This document shows, piece by piece, positions 33,825 to 43,259 of a DNA stretch of 64,000 nt. A program made the position numbers and the translations under genes. Under the pieces are notes generated by a model. That model had not been told where the DNA came from. It made no database searches and saw nothing but the letters and a program-made list of their open reading frames with translations. Position 1 is the first letter of the stretch; each line of letters starts with the position of its first letter. This DNA comes from Lachnobacterium bovis DSM 14045 (lineage in GTDB: Bacteria > Bacillota > Clostridia > Lachnospirales > Lachnospiraceae), in the NCBI RefSeq assembly GCF_900107245.1, contig NZ_FNPG01000010.1:1-64000 (forward strand), written 5' to 3'.

Positions 33825-36335
33825 TTAGCTATTCATGTATTCCATGAAATAATTCTTTAAAACATCTCCACATTTTACATATAATTCTGGATGAGCAGCT
33901 TTGTAAGCGTTAACATCAAAGTTTTCACATGCTCGTCTGCCTTCATTCATACCATTATTAACAAAATGCTCTAAAGCTCCAATATCATCAAATCCAAATG
34001 CAGCTTTTACATCAGGATTATTCTGCATATAATAATCATAATTATATACTTTTGAATAATCTACTCCATTTAATACTGTGACAGGTTCAATTACTTGTTT
34101 TTCAAAACCTGTTGTCAAACGGTTTTCTTTCTTTCCTGATTCCATATAATGTTTGAAGTATTTAACATAATCATTATGAAATGCTATTCTTAAATCTGCA
34201 TATCTGTTCTTATAAGAGATAACATTAAAATCTTTCTTTGCTTGTCTGCATTCTTTCATTCCACAATTTACGAAATGACTAAGTACTTCTTTATCACTCT
34301 TATTTTCATAAGCTTTCGCAATATCAGGGTTGTTTGCAACATAGTAATTGTAATCATATACCGAACTATAGTCTACGCCATCTAAAACAGTTGCATAATC
34401 AACTACTTCATTTTCAAAGCCAATTCCTACGCGCTGTTCTTTAGCACCAGAATTTATATAATGCATATAGTATTCTTTTAATTTATCACCAAATGCATTT
34501 CTTAAATCTGCATATCTGTTTCTATATGACTTAACATTAAACGATTCAATAGCCTGACGTCCTTCTGACATTCCGTTATTAACAAAGTGTTCAATTGTTT
34601 TATCCTCGTCTAAGTTAAATGCAGCTTTTATATCTGGATATTTTGTAATATAGTAATTGAAATCATATACTTTAGAGTAATCTACTCCTTTATACACTGT
34701 TGTCGCATCTACTACTTTGTCCCTATATCCAACCGCTTCTCTCTTTTCATCAAATCCACAATAAATATAATGTGTATAGTATTGCTTATAATCGTTTTTA
34801 TAAGCCACTCTTAAATCACGCCATCTATTCTTATATGACACTGGATCAAAGCTATCTTTTGCCTGGTCTCCATTTGCCATACCTGTTGTAACAAAGTATT
34901 CAAGAGCACCTATATCATCTAGACTGTATTTTGATTTAATTAAAGAATTATGCTCTTTATAATAATTAAAATCATATACTCTAGAATAATCATTACCATT
35001 AAATGTTGTAACAGCTCCCACTAATTGATTCTCATAACCAACTAAGGTATTCTTTCTTGAATCTTCATGACATCCTATTGAAAGGTAATGTCTATAGTAC
35101 TTTTCAATATCTTTACCAAAAGCATTTCTTAAATCAAGGTTTGCATTTTTATAAGAAATGACGCTAAATTCTGCTGAGCCTTGGCGTCCTTCTCTCATTC
35201 CAAAATCTATAAAGTGTTCATAATATTTTGTATAGTCTATTCCAAAATTGGCTAATAAGTCATAGTATTTATCTCTGTAGAATTTTGGATCAAAAATTGC
35301 ATTACCCTGACGTCCTTCCGCCATTCCGTTATTCAAGAAATGTCTGTACAATGCTATATAATCATATCCAAAAGCATTTCTTAAGTCCGCGTATTTATTT
35401 GCATAATATTGTGCATCGAAAACCAATGAATAATCACGTCTTACTTTTAAGCCGTCATCAAACCAGTAATCCAAGTCAACATACGTAGAACTCATACCAT
35501 AGCTTTTTGCATTACCTGTTGAACTACATTGCCAGAAATCATATTCTCCATCATATGTAGTTTTGTTCACGTAATTTGCTAACCAAATTCTATGCTTTTT
35601 TGCTAAGCTAGAAGCGTTTAGCTGATTTTTTAGCATTGAAGAATTAGCATAAACCATTCCAGTATATCCTAAACTCTCAACCTTTTCACAGAAAGCATTA
35701 CAAACATCAGTTGCTTGTTCTTTAGATAACTTAGCTTCATATAATCTACCAGTATTATTTGCTGCATATTCGTAGTCAATTACAACTGGTAATGTTATAT
35801 TATAATTAGCTATTCTCTTTAGTACATATTCAGCTTCATCAACAGCTTCTGGTTGAGTAATAGCCTGTGAGAAAATATATACACCTACAGGAATATGTGC
35901 ATCAATTGCGCCCTGTATGTTTTTTCTAAAATTCTTATCTTCTCCTAGAACACCTTGTGCTGTCTTTCCACGATAACCTACCCTGATAAAAGCAAATTCA
36001 ACGCCTGATGCCTTAGCCTTCTTCCAATCGATTTCTCCTTGATAAACGGAAACATCGACACCTTTTTTTAAGCTTTTACAAGGCTTGTTAGCTGTATTCT
36101 TGTTGTTAAAACTGTCAAATACTATCTTATTGTTAGAATTTGCCTGCTTTTTAGCAAGACTGTTCTTAGCCTGCTCGATACCATACTGTGGGTCATCAAC
36201 TTGTGCTGTACATTGTGTCTTTTTAGTATTGGACAACACTATACCTGCTGCTACAACAACAAGTATAGCTATCGCAATACCAAATAATAGCATCTTCCTC
36301 CTCTCTTTTAAACTAGTAATAATCTTATGAGTCAT
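33825..36335 (-). CDS. GH25 lysozyme with eleven half-repeats
   Basis: This 836-residue membrane-anchored or secreted muramidase has an N-terminal hydrophobic segment (17-35). The GH25 domain at about 88-300 shows KKGVDVSVYQGEIDW (D94), PVVIDYEY (D187, E189) and WQCSSTG. It should cleave the MurNAc-GlcNAc bond. The repeat region (about 303-836) begins with an irregular triplet (a first half, a hybrid half and a second half) followed by four two-part units, the last slightly truncated. AGGGAGG fixes the start only 23 bp after the wzz-like gene, so this hydrolase is part of the EPS operon. That is the strongest positional link between the repeat and the polymer. Confidence 0.93.
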   Translation of the reverse strand: MTHKIITSLKERRKMLLFGIAIAILVVVAAGIVLSNTKKTQCTAQVDDPQYGIEQAKNSLAKKQANSNNKIVFDSFNNKNTANKPCKSLKKGVDVSVYQGEIDWKKAKASGVEFAFIRVGYRGKTAQGVLGEDKNFRKNIQGAIDAHIPVGVYIFSQAITQPEAVDEAEYVLKRIANYNITLPVVIDYEYAANNTGRLYEAKLSKEQATDVCNAFCEKVESLGYTGMVYANSSMLKNQLNASSLAKKHRIWLANYVNKTTYDGEYDFWQCSSTGNAKSYGMSSTYVDLDYWFDDGLKVRRDYSLVFDAQYYANKYADLRNAFGYDYIALYRHFLNNGMAEGRQGNAIFDPKFYRDKYYDLLANFGIDYTKYYEHFIDFGMREGRQGSAEFSVISYKNANLDLRNAFGKDIEKYYRHYLSIGCHEDSRKNTLVGYENQLVGAVTTFNGNDYSRVYDFNYYKEHNSLIKSKYSLDDIGALEYFVTTGMANGDQAKDSFDPVSYKNRWRDLRVAYKNDYKQYYTHYIYCGFDEKREAVGYRDKVVDATTVYKGVDYSKVYDFNYYITKYPDIKAAFNLDEDKTIEHFVNNGMSEGRQAIESFNVKSYRNRYADLRNAFGDKLKEYYMHYINSGAKEQRVGIGFENEVVDYATVLDGVDYSSVYDYNYYVANNPDIAKAYENKSDKEVLSHFVNCGMKECRQAKKDFNVISYKNRYADLRIAFHNDYVKYFKHYMESGKKENRLTTGFEKQVIEPVTVLNGVDYSKVYNYDYYMQNNPDVKAAFGFDDIGALEHFVNNGMNEGRRACENFDVNAYKAAHPELYVKCGDVLKNYFMEYMNS

Positions 36336-36358
36336 ACGACCTCCCTCTGAGGCATTAA

Positions 36359-37864
36359 CTATTCAAGAACTATGCTACCTAATACATTAACATTTAATTG
36401 TTCAAAGAAATCAATCTGTTCATCAATGTCAACATATGCTGTTTTATTTACTTCTTCAGTAACTACAACGTTTAAAGGAACTTCTGAAGCTGCTACTTCA
36501 TCAATAAATTCATTATTATTCATGAATTTTACTTCTGCACCTTTAAATAAATCCTTAGAAATAATATCTTGCATTTTTACATTTTCATTATCATTAATAA
36601 ATATTATGGAACCTAAACCTTTTGCTTTAGTTAATGCAACACATTTTTGATTTATATTTTTAAGAACTTCTTGTTGTGGTAACATTTTTCTTCCAAAAAG
36701 TTCCATAATTCTATTATCAATTTTTCCAATTTTCTTCTCATTAATACTTAATACTCCAAAAACAGGAATACCAAATGAATCTCTTAATTCTGTTTCATTT
36801 TTTAGAGTTTTATCCAATAAATATCTTAAAGCTAAAACTATTAAGCTTAAGAAAATACCAACAGCTGCTCCAAGAACTATCATCTTTTTGCTAACTAAAC
36901 GAATTGAAGGTATTTCTACATCCACTTTTTTATTTTTCTGTTTGTTTGCTGAAAGAGTACCATCTGTTGTATCAATGTAAACTAAATCATCTTTCTCGTC
37001 TAAAGAAAGATTTTTTACCATTGCTTTATAATATTCTCTTCCTGCTTCATCTAAATTATTTAAATTATTAACAATTGATGTATTAATCTTATCTACTTTT
37101 TCTGCAACGTTTTCCTGCTGAGCTAAAATCTCATCGTCTACAGTCTTAATTAACTTATCTGTTACCTTTGTTATAGTTGCTCCATCGTTTTGGTTTTTGA
37201 TTTTTTCTGAGCTGTTTTTTAACTTATCTTCTACGATTTGTGCTAAATCTTCTACCTGCTTATCAGTTGAAGCTACTACTGTTATCTGAATTAATTTTGA
37301 ATTATCATTATTAACGTTAACTTCTACTTTGTCACCTTTTGTAACTTTTTTAGGTTGATTTCCAACTCTTACTAATTCTGAAATGTATTCTTTTGAATCT
37401 TTGTATTTATATTCTTTTACAAATGATTCGTAAATATCGTTATCTGATAAAATGTTTTTAATTGTAGCCTCAACATCAGCCTTTTCTAGTGGCTGAGATA
37501 CTTTATAGGCAAACTTATGCTGATATACCTGATTGGGATCTAAATTCATTAAAATAGATTTGTTAGAATAATCAACATATCTTTTATATCTGTTTAAATA
37601 CATTTTGTATGCATTAAATCTGCATTCAGCATCTTTCTTTTCAGCTTCTGTTAAGTTTGCTGTTACATCATCATACGAAATTTTGCCACCTTTTTGAGCA
37701 ATTTTCTGCATCTCTTTGGCACTTTTTACTTCTTTGTATGATTTATAAATTCCTACACCATCTAATAAAAGCACACCAATTATTGCACAAACAATAATTG
37801 TTCTCCATTTTAATGCTATTCGCATAAGCATATCTTTAACATTTACTACTACTTCTTTTTTCAT
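36359..37864 (-). CDS. Wzz-like polysaccharide chain-length/co-polymerase protein
   Basis: This 501-residue protein has two transmembrane helices (about 20-37 and 326-348) bracketing a large extracytoplasmic region with coiled-coil character, the hallmark of polysaccharide co-polymerases. A C-terminal cytoplasmic part of about 140 residues lacks a visible Walker A motif, so it is not an obvious BY-kinase. It probably sets chain length and couples polymerisation with export of the EPS. The start after AGGAGG overlaps the stop of wzx by 4 bp (ATGA). The GH25-repeat gene follows directly. Confidence 0.85.
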   Translation of the reverse strand: MKKEVVVNVKDMLMRIALKWRTIIVCAIIGVLLLDGVGIYKSYKEVKSAKEMQKIAQKGGKISYDDVTANLTEAEKKDAECRFNAYKMYLNRYKRYVDYSNKSILMNLDPNQVYQHKFAYKVSQPLEKADVEATIKNILSDNDIYESFVKEYKYKDSKEYISELVRVGNQPKKVTKGDKVEVNVNNDNSKLIQITVVASTDKQVEDLAQIVEDKLKNSSEKIKNQNDGATITKVTDKLIKTVDDEILAQQENVAEKVDKINTSIVNNLNNLDEAGREYYKAMVKNLSLDEKDDLVYIDTTDGTLSANKQKNKKVDVEIPSIRLVSKKMIVLGAAVGIFLSLIVLALRYLLDKTLKNETELRDSFGIPVFGVLSINEKKIGKIDNRIMELFGRKMLPQQEVLKNINQKCVALTKAKGLGSIIFINDNENVKMQDIISKDLFKGAEVKFMNNNEFIDEVAASEVPLNVVVTEEVNKTAYVDIDEQIDFFEQLNVNVLGSIVLE

Positions 37865-39333
37865 CTTTTCCTCCTACGTATCATACCCCATAATTGAGTT
37901 GTTAATTCTTTGGTAAGTTTTTCTTTTGTAACAAGTAAAACAATACCATATACCCCAAAAAATATTGCTGCAGCAATTGCCATTAATATAAAATCCTGAA
38001 CTCTACTTTTTATATCTAATGGTATATTTTTTACTGAAAATACTGCTACAAACGCCAATACATTTGCAAGTATTATCTTACCATAACTTATTTTTTTGAA
38101 AAGCATAATATTTACTTCTGTCATAGCTCCAAACTGTACTATAAATACTGCAATTTCTGCTGCTAATGTACCTATTGAAGCACCTGTTGGTCCTAACTTT
38201 GGAATGAAAATCATATTCAAAATCAAATCTACCAAAGCTCCCGCGATTGATGAATACAATACATTTTTTTCTTTGCCCAATGGAACAAGCAACTGATAAC
38301 CAATAACCGCTGTAAAAGCAATAAATACTATACTTGGCATAATCGTAACCATTGGCATTACCGCATCAGCGAATTTGTAATTTGCAATGAAGTATATACC
38401 TTCTCTTGAAAAATATGAGAAGAAAATAACTACTGGTAATGCTATTAAAAAAGAAAAATTAAGTACTTTTTCAATTATTTCATAGAATTCCTTCATTTTC
38501 TTTTCTTTTACAAAAATTGAAGCCTTAGGTAATAATACTGCACTTACTGATGTTACAATACTTACAAGAATTATTTTTATCTTAACGGCTGTACTGTAAT
38601 AACTTACGGCATCTTCACCTTTCATAAATCTAAGCATAACAATATCAAGGTTAGTATAAATTGTTGTAGCTACTGTTAATGCAAAAAATATAAAAATCGG
38701 TTTATAATGTCTCTTAAAATTATAATTCCCAACTGGCTTTAAGTAAACATACTTTCTCAAATTAATGAAATTCATTATGTTTGATGCAGATGATGCAAAA
38801 ATTAAAATTGCACCATACCACATATAATCTTTTGGTGTATGAACCAAAAGGAACATTAGAATAATTGAAACAAATTTGAAGAATATCGACCTCTTTGTAA
38901 TATAAGTGTATTCTTCTAATGCTTTATATAACCATTCCACACCAATTGCATTTAAAACAATTATTGAACTCATTATTACAATAAGCAATTTATCGTTTCT
39001 AAGTTCCGGCACAAAAATTGTTGTTCCTGCGAGTATAACATATGCTAAAACTGCAGTTACTAAGTTAATAAATAAGATTTCCTGCGTAATTCTAGTCAAT
39101 TCTTCTTTATTATTTCTGTTTTGTGCACAAATTCTAACGCCATACGTTGGAATACCTAATTGTGCAAACATCGAAAAATATGTAACGATTGTCGAAATTG
39201 AATTGATTTTTCCATTCATTCTTACACCTAGTGTATCCGCTATGTACGGAAATGTTATCAATGGAAAAATAAATGCAGACATCGAAAGAATCGTATTCAT
39301 TAAAGCATTTATTTTAACTGATTTCTTTTTCAT
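37861..39333 (-). CDS. Oligosaccharide-unit flippase (Wzx type)
   Basis: This 490-residue integral membrane protein has 12-14 helices and the polysaccharide_synt/MVF superfamily opening (NTILSMSAFIFPLITFPYIADTLG). It flips lipid-linked repeat units across the membrane in the Wzx/Wzy route. GGAGGC precedes the start, and the coding region overlaps the upstream glycosyltransferase by 20 bp and the downstream wzz by 4 bp, so it is firmly in the operon. Confidence 0.92.
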   Translation of the reverse strand: MKKKSVKINALMNTILSMSAFIFPLITFPYIADTLGVRMNGKINSISTIVTYFSMFAQLGIPTYGVRICAQNRNNKEELTRITQEILFINLVTAVLAYVILAGTTIFVPELRNDKLLIVIMSSIIVLNAIGVEWLYKALEEYTYITKRSIFFKFVSIILMFLLVHTPKDYMWYGAILIFASSASNIMNFINLRKYVYLKPVGNYNFKRHYKPIFIFFALTVATTIYTNLDIVMLRFMKGEDAVSYYSTAVKIKIILVSIVTSVSAVLLPKASIFVKEKKMKEFYEIIEKVLNFSFLIALPVVIFFSYFSREGIYFIANYKFADAVMPMVTIMPSIVFIAFTAVIGYQLLVPLGKEKNVLYSSIAGALVDLILNMIFIPKLGPTGASIGTLAAEIAVFIVQFGAMTEVNIMLFKKISYGKIILANVLAFVAVFSVKNIPLDIKSRVQDFILMAIAAAIFFGVYGIVLLVTKEKLTKELTTQLWGMIRRRKR

Positions 39334-40300
39334 TATTTGCCTCCAATGTTTCTAATATATGAATAGGACTGTATTCATTATTATATCTATAGTTTGGCTT
39401 GTCTTCATTTTTTACCCAATTCCAATCGATATCGCTTAAATCTGAATAGAATTTCATATAACGTTCATCATAAAACGGAAGCTCTTTGATATTCTCATTG
39501 TTTGTAAGTAATTTTTTGTTATATACTATTGCTTCATAATATCTTAGAGTTACTCCACTTTGTCCTTTTTGTGTTATATCCAAAATACACTTAGAAGACT
39601 GCATTCTACTTAACATCTCATCATATGGTAAATATGTATTCATAGAATACTCAGCACCTATCTTATTGATTTGATCCTGACTTAATCCTAACAATTTCAC
39701 ATCTGAATTGACATGATTATCGTTAATCATCTTCTTTAAGTCTAGCATCATTTCAAATCTGTCTTTTACACATCCTAAATAAAACAAATCATTTGTCGCA
39801 TCATTTTTTGAATCGAATTCAAAAGTTGAATATAGTGTATTTTGATATCTGAACCCATACTCTTTAGCATCTTTGGGATCAAATGTTATAATCTCGTCAA
39901 ATTTAAACTGTTGCATTAAGGATTTAGCAACCGCCACACTTGGATAGTTAGCTGACATCGGATCAATCAATAGCATAACAACTTTTATATTGTTTTGCTT
40001 TAACAAATTTAACTCAGTTACACTTATCTTTTGCAAAGCCTCATTCGTAAACAATACTGTCTTTTCATCGTTACTACACGTATTATCTTTAATGATTGCA
40101 TTTATCATTTTCTTTTTATAGATAACTTTGTAATATAAGTTTTTTATGATTGAATCAATCTTTCTGACATATCTATTACTTTTTGTTGCACTAAGATTAG
40201 TTTCATATAAAAATTCAACATTATCTAATTTTTTTAGGTCATCTAGCATGTAATTACTGATTATTCCATAATTACATATGCTAATTACGTAATATTTCAT
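39314..40300 (-). CDS. Probable glycosyltransferase (GT-B-like), EPS locus
   Basis: This 328-residue soluble protein shows a C-terminal half with GT4/CgeB-like features: NTYLPYDEMLSRMQSSKCILDI followed by GQSGVTLRYYEAIVYNKKLLTNN, reminiscent of the donor-binding region of GT-B enzymes. The N-terminal half is poorly conserved. Overlap with wzx and a 5-bp gap to the polymerase gene place it in the EPS assembly operon. The sugar specificity is unknown. GGAG precedes the start at 40300. Confidence 0.7.
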   Translation of the reverse strand: MKYYVISICNYGIISNYMLDDLKKLDNVEFLYETNLSATKSNRYVRKIDSIIKNLYYKVIYKKKMINAIIKDNTCSNDEKTVLFTNEALQKISVTELNLLKQNNIKVVMLLIDPMSANYPSVAVAKSLMQQFKFDEIITFDPKDAKEYGFRYQNTLYSTFEFDSKNDATNDLFYLGCVKDRFEMMLDLKKMINDNHVNSDVKLLGLSQDQINKIGAEYSMNTYLPYDEMLSRMQSSKCILDITQKGQSGVTLRYYEAIVYNKKLLTNNENIKELPFYDERYMKFYSDLSDIDWNWVKNEDKPNYRYNNEYSPIHILETLEANNEKEIS

Positions 40301-40305
40301 TTAGA

Positions 40306-41574
40306 TTAAATCTCCTTCAACATGCTATTTTCTTTCAACTTGGTATAATATAGTGCCAAAAGCGCAAATGATACTATTGTCATTCCTGAACTACTTGACA
40401 TAAATCCAGGATTGAAAAATGGTTTAATTAGCCAAATCACAAAATTCAATAGTAATATAATTTGTGCTATTCTGTCTTTACACCATTTAACACTTATCTC
40501 ATAGAATGTATATATCATTCCACATATTATCAAGAAAAATCCGATTACACCAAATTGATACATGTATGACAGATATTCTAGCTCATAACTATGAGGATTT
40601 GATTCTGAACGAATAAAATCTTTAACATAAGACCCTAATCCATGTCCTACAAATGGAGATTCTAAGAATCCTTCATATAAGTGCTCAAACTGATCATTTC
40701 TAACACCATCAGATGCCTCAACTTGTGTTCCTGAGAATCTATATTCTAATGCACCTGATACGTTATCTATTATCTTTCCATCTTTGTAAAGGAATAAAAA
40801 TGCTACCGCCAAAAGCAGACATACAATTCCTGATAGAATAATCAACATATTTTTATATGTTAATCCTTCTTTTTTGAAATAATAGAAAATTCCTATTAAT
40901 GCCATTGCAAGGAACTGAACAATAACAACTCTTGAATATACAATCATGGAGTAAACAGCCATCACGCCGATTAACGAGAATTTTCTGATTATTGTTTTCT
41001 TTCCACATGCCAACTCAATACTCATCAAAATCAACGGTATTGTATCGTTTGAAGTTGTAATTCTATAGCATGTTATTGGTCCCATTCTAAATTCAAGACT
41101 CATCCACTCTGCATTTAATAATTTTTCAAAAATTACTCCTACTGCATCATATGAAATAACATGAACTATAAGAGCCATCTCAATAAGTATTTTTAGTCCT
41201 ACATAAAAAATAACTGCCATCCACAAAACTTTAATTGCTTTGTCTATATCAACCCATTTATTTTGAATGCATATTAATGTAATTATAATTACACTTATTA
41301 ATGAAAAGAATGATTTAAGGAATGTCTTTAAACCTGGTGTAAATCCTCCAGCAACACTTAATATTCCCCACAAAATCATAATTACTACTATTTCGATTAA
41401 TCTTATTGTATACCGATCCACTACGATTTTATTTTGTCTTAGCATTTCAACAAATATACATCCGAAAATTGCCAATACTAATAAAATTTTCACAGGAATT
41501 CCTATAATTGATCCCGATGGTAGCACAAAGGAAAACAGTAATACATAGAATAACCATTCAATTATTTTCCCCAA
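40306..41574 (-). CDS. O-antigen/EPS polymerase-like membrane protein (Wzy type) 1
   Basis: This 422-residue protein has about 10-12 transmembrane helices and a long external loop around 270-325 containing RNDQFEHLYEGFLESPFVGHGLG, the O-antigen ligase/polymerase (Wzy_C-like) pattern with glycine-rich GHGLGSY. It is expected to link flipped repeat units. The start codon is TTG at 41574, preceded by AAAGGAGA. A second protein of this topology lies at 45537, which is unusual for one polymer. Confidence 0.85.
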   Translation of the reverse strand: MGKIIEWLFYVLLFSFVLPSGSIIGIPVKILLVLAIFGCIFVEMLRQNKIVVDRYTIRLIEIVVIMILWGILSVAGGFTPGLKTFLKSFFSLISVIIITLICIQNKWVDIDKAIKVLWMAVIFYVGLKILIEMALIVHVISYDAVGVIFEKLLNAEWMSLEFRMGPITCYRITTSNDTIPLILMSIELACGKKTIIRKFSLIGVMAVYSMIVYSRVVIVQFLAMALIGIFYYFKKEGLTYKNMLIILSGIVCLLLAVAFLFLYKDGKIIDNVSGALEYRFSGTQVEASDGVRNDQFEHLYEGFLESPFVGHGLGSYVKDFIRSESNPHSYELEYLSYMYQFGVIGFFLIICGMIYTFYEISVKWCKDRIAQIILLLNFVIWLIKPFFNPGFMSSSSGMTIVSFALLALYYTKLKENSMLKEI

Positions 41575-41576
41575 TA

Positions 41577-42434
41577 TTATTCTCCTTTCTCTTGCTGTCT
41601 AAGACTTTTCACAAAAGCTTTACCGTCTTTAACTCCCCTGATCATAGCCGATAATTTTTTAATTTTTTTATCTTCACATACAATTGTTTTTATGAAAAAC
41701 TTATAGTATTTACCTTTTTCTTCTTTTAAATCAATGGAATTTCTATGCATATACATATAAATTATTCTGTTTCTAACGATATAGTATTTTCTAAAAGCTG
41801 AATGATTTAATACAGTAAATTTCTTACCAAAGACATTTTTTGTTTTGCCATGGCCAATCTCATGCATCAAATGTACTGTATTAATTCTATAAATCTTATA
41901 ACCGTGTTCTACTAATTTTGCACAAAAATCATGGTCTACTAAATCAATAAACAGTGGCTCATAAAAACCACCAACTTCTTCCCATGTTTTAACTGATGTT
42001 AAAGAAGCCGATGTTATACATTTATCTAATACATCAATATCACCTTTATATCCATCAACTTCTGCATAATTTCTGTCCAAAATAAGTGGACTAAGTGAAC
42101 CAACTTTATCTAAAGATGTCATATATTTTAGATATTCTGACATTAGATTTTCCGGTACGACTGAATCTTGATCTAAGGTTAAAACATATTCATAATTATT
42201 GTCTTTTGCAAATTCAAACATCTGGTTAAGAGCTCTAGCTATACCAACGTTTTTATTGTTTTTTACTAATGACAATTTATTATATTTTTTTAAAAGATCA
42301 TTTTCTATTTCATCTATATTATTTGATCCATTATCAATACATACAACTGCATCAACTTGGTTAATTACAGCTTCTATATTTTCTTTTAATCTACCTTTTT
42401 CCGGATTAAATAAAGTAATACCAGCAACTGTCAT
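41577..42434 (-). CDS. GT2 glycosyltransferase, rhamnosyltransferase-like 1
   Basis: This protein of 285 residues from the chosen ATG has GT-A motifs: GITLFNPEKGRLKENI opening, LTLDQDSVVP metal site, FIDLVDHDFCAKLVEHGYKI acceptor motif and LMHEIGHG. The pattern is that of RfbF/WsaF-type rhamnosyltransferases. I start at 42434, where AGAGGTGA precedes MTVAG. The upstream ATG at 42476 lacks a ribosome binding site. Confidence 0.85.
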   Translation of the reverse strand: MTVAGITLFNPEKGRLKENIEAVINQVDAVVCIDNGSNNIDEIENDLLKKYNKLSLVKNNKNVGIARALNQMFEFAKDNNYEYVLTLDQDSVVPENLMSEYLKYMTSLDKVGSLSPLILDRNYAEVDGYKGDIDVLDKCITSASLTSVKTWEEVGGFYEPLFIDLVDHDFCAKLVEHGYKIYRINTVHLMHEIGHGKTKNVFGKKFTVLNHSAFRKYYIVRNRIIYMYMHRNSIDLKEEKGKYYKFFIKTIVCEDKKIKKLSAMIRGVKDGKAFVKSLRQQEKGE

Positions 42435-42500
42435 TCTTTCACCTCTGTTTCCTATGAAATCATTTTTTAGTAACATATTATTTTTATCTTTTCTGATAAG

Positions 42501-43220
42501 CTATTTATTCTTTCTTTTTCCTCTAATACTTCTTCCTAAGATAGCCCAAATGAAAAATACTCGATTTTTTATCATTTTGCCTACTCCATAATGGCTCATT
42601 GATGATACGTTATCACCATGTCTTCTGTAATGGAATAATACTTTTTTATAAAAATACGAACCACCATGCATATCTCCTAGTACTCCAATCCACTGATCAT
42701 GCATTTCAATGTAATTTGGAATAGGAAGTGCATACTCTAAAAGCTCTTTTTTGAACGCCATACAGCAACCGATATATGAATTTTTTACAATATTCTTTAA
42801 AGCACCATTCTTTGAGCCTCTATATTCAATAAAAGAAGGTATTGTAACTTCGTTTTTTTCATTGAAAACTTCAGCATCATGAACTACTACTGATGCATTA
42901 GTTTTATTAAACACTTCTAAAACATCTTTTACTTTTGTTGGCTCCCAAATATCATCCTGATCACACAAAAAAAGATAGTCACCTTTAGCATTTGATAGTG
43001 CATTTTCAAAATTCTTCTTTACGCCTGCCTTAGGACCATCTATCAATCTGATATTAGAATACTCTTTTGATAAGTCGTCGATTATTTTTCTTGTGTTATC
43101 TGTTGAAAAATCATCCGATATTATCAATTCGTCTTCTTGTGTTAAATTGTCCATAATTGATTCTATTTGTTTTTTTATATATCTTTCGCCATTATAAGCG
43201 GCCATACATACTGATACCAT
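42501..43220 (-). CDS. GT2 glycosyltransferase (QDD motif), EPS locus
   Basis: This 239-residue protein has a VSVCMAAYNGERYIKKQI opening, a FLCDQDDIWEP metal motif and a conserved MHDQWIGVLG acceptor segment, as in alpha-1,3-rhamnosyltransferases of streptococcal and O-antigen loci. It is somewhat shorter than usual (about 290), because the C-terminal basic tail ends soon after the GT domain. GAGG precedes the start. Confidence 0.85.
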   Translation of the reverse strand: MVSVCMAAYNGERYIKKQIESIMDNLTQEDELIISDDFSTDNTRKIIDDLSKEYSNIRLIDGPKAGVKKNFENALSNAKGDYLFLCDQDDIWEPTKVKDVLEVFNKTNASVVVHDAEVFNEKNEVTIPSFIEYRGSKNGALKNIVKNSYIGCCMAFKKELLEYALPIPNYIEMHDQWIGVLGDMHGGSYFYKKVLFHYRRHGDNVSSMSHYGVGKMIKNRVFFIWAILGRSIRGKRKNK

Positions 43221-43259
43221 AATAACCTCGCTAATCTAACTCATACTGTATCTTTTTAA

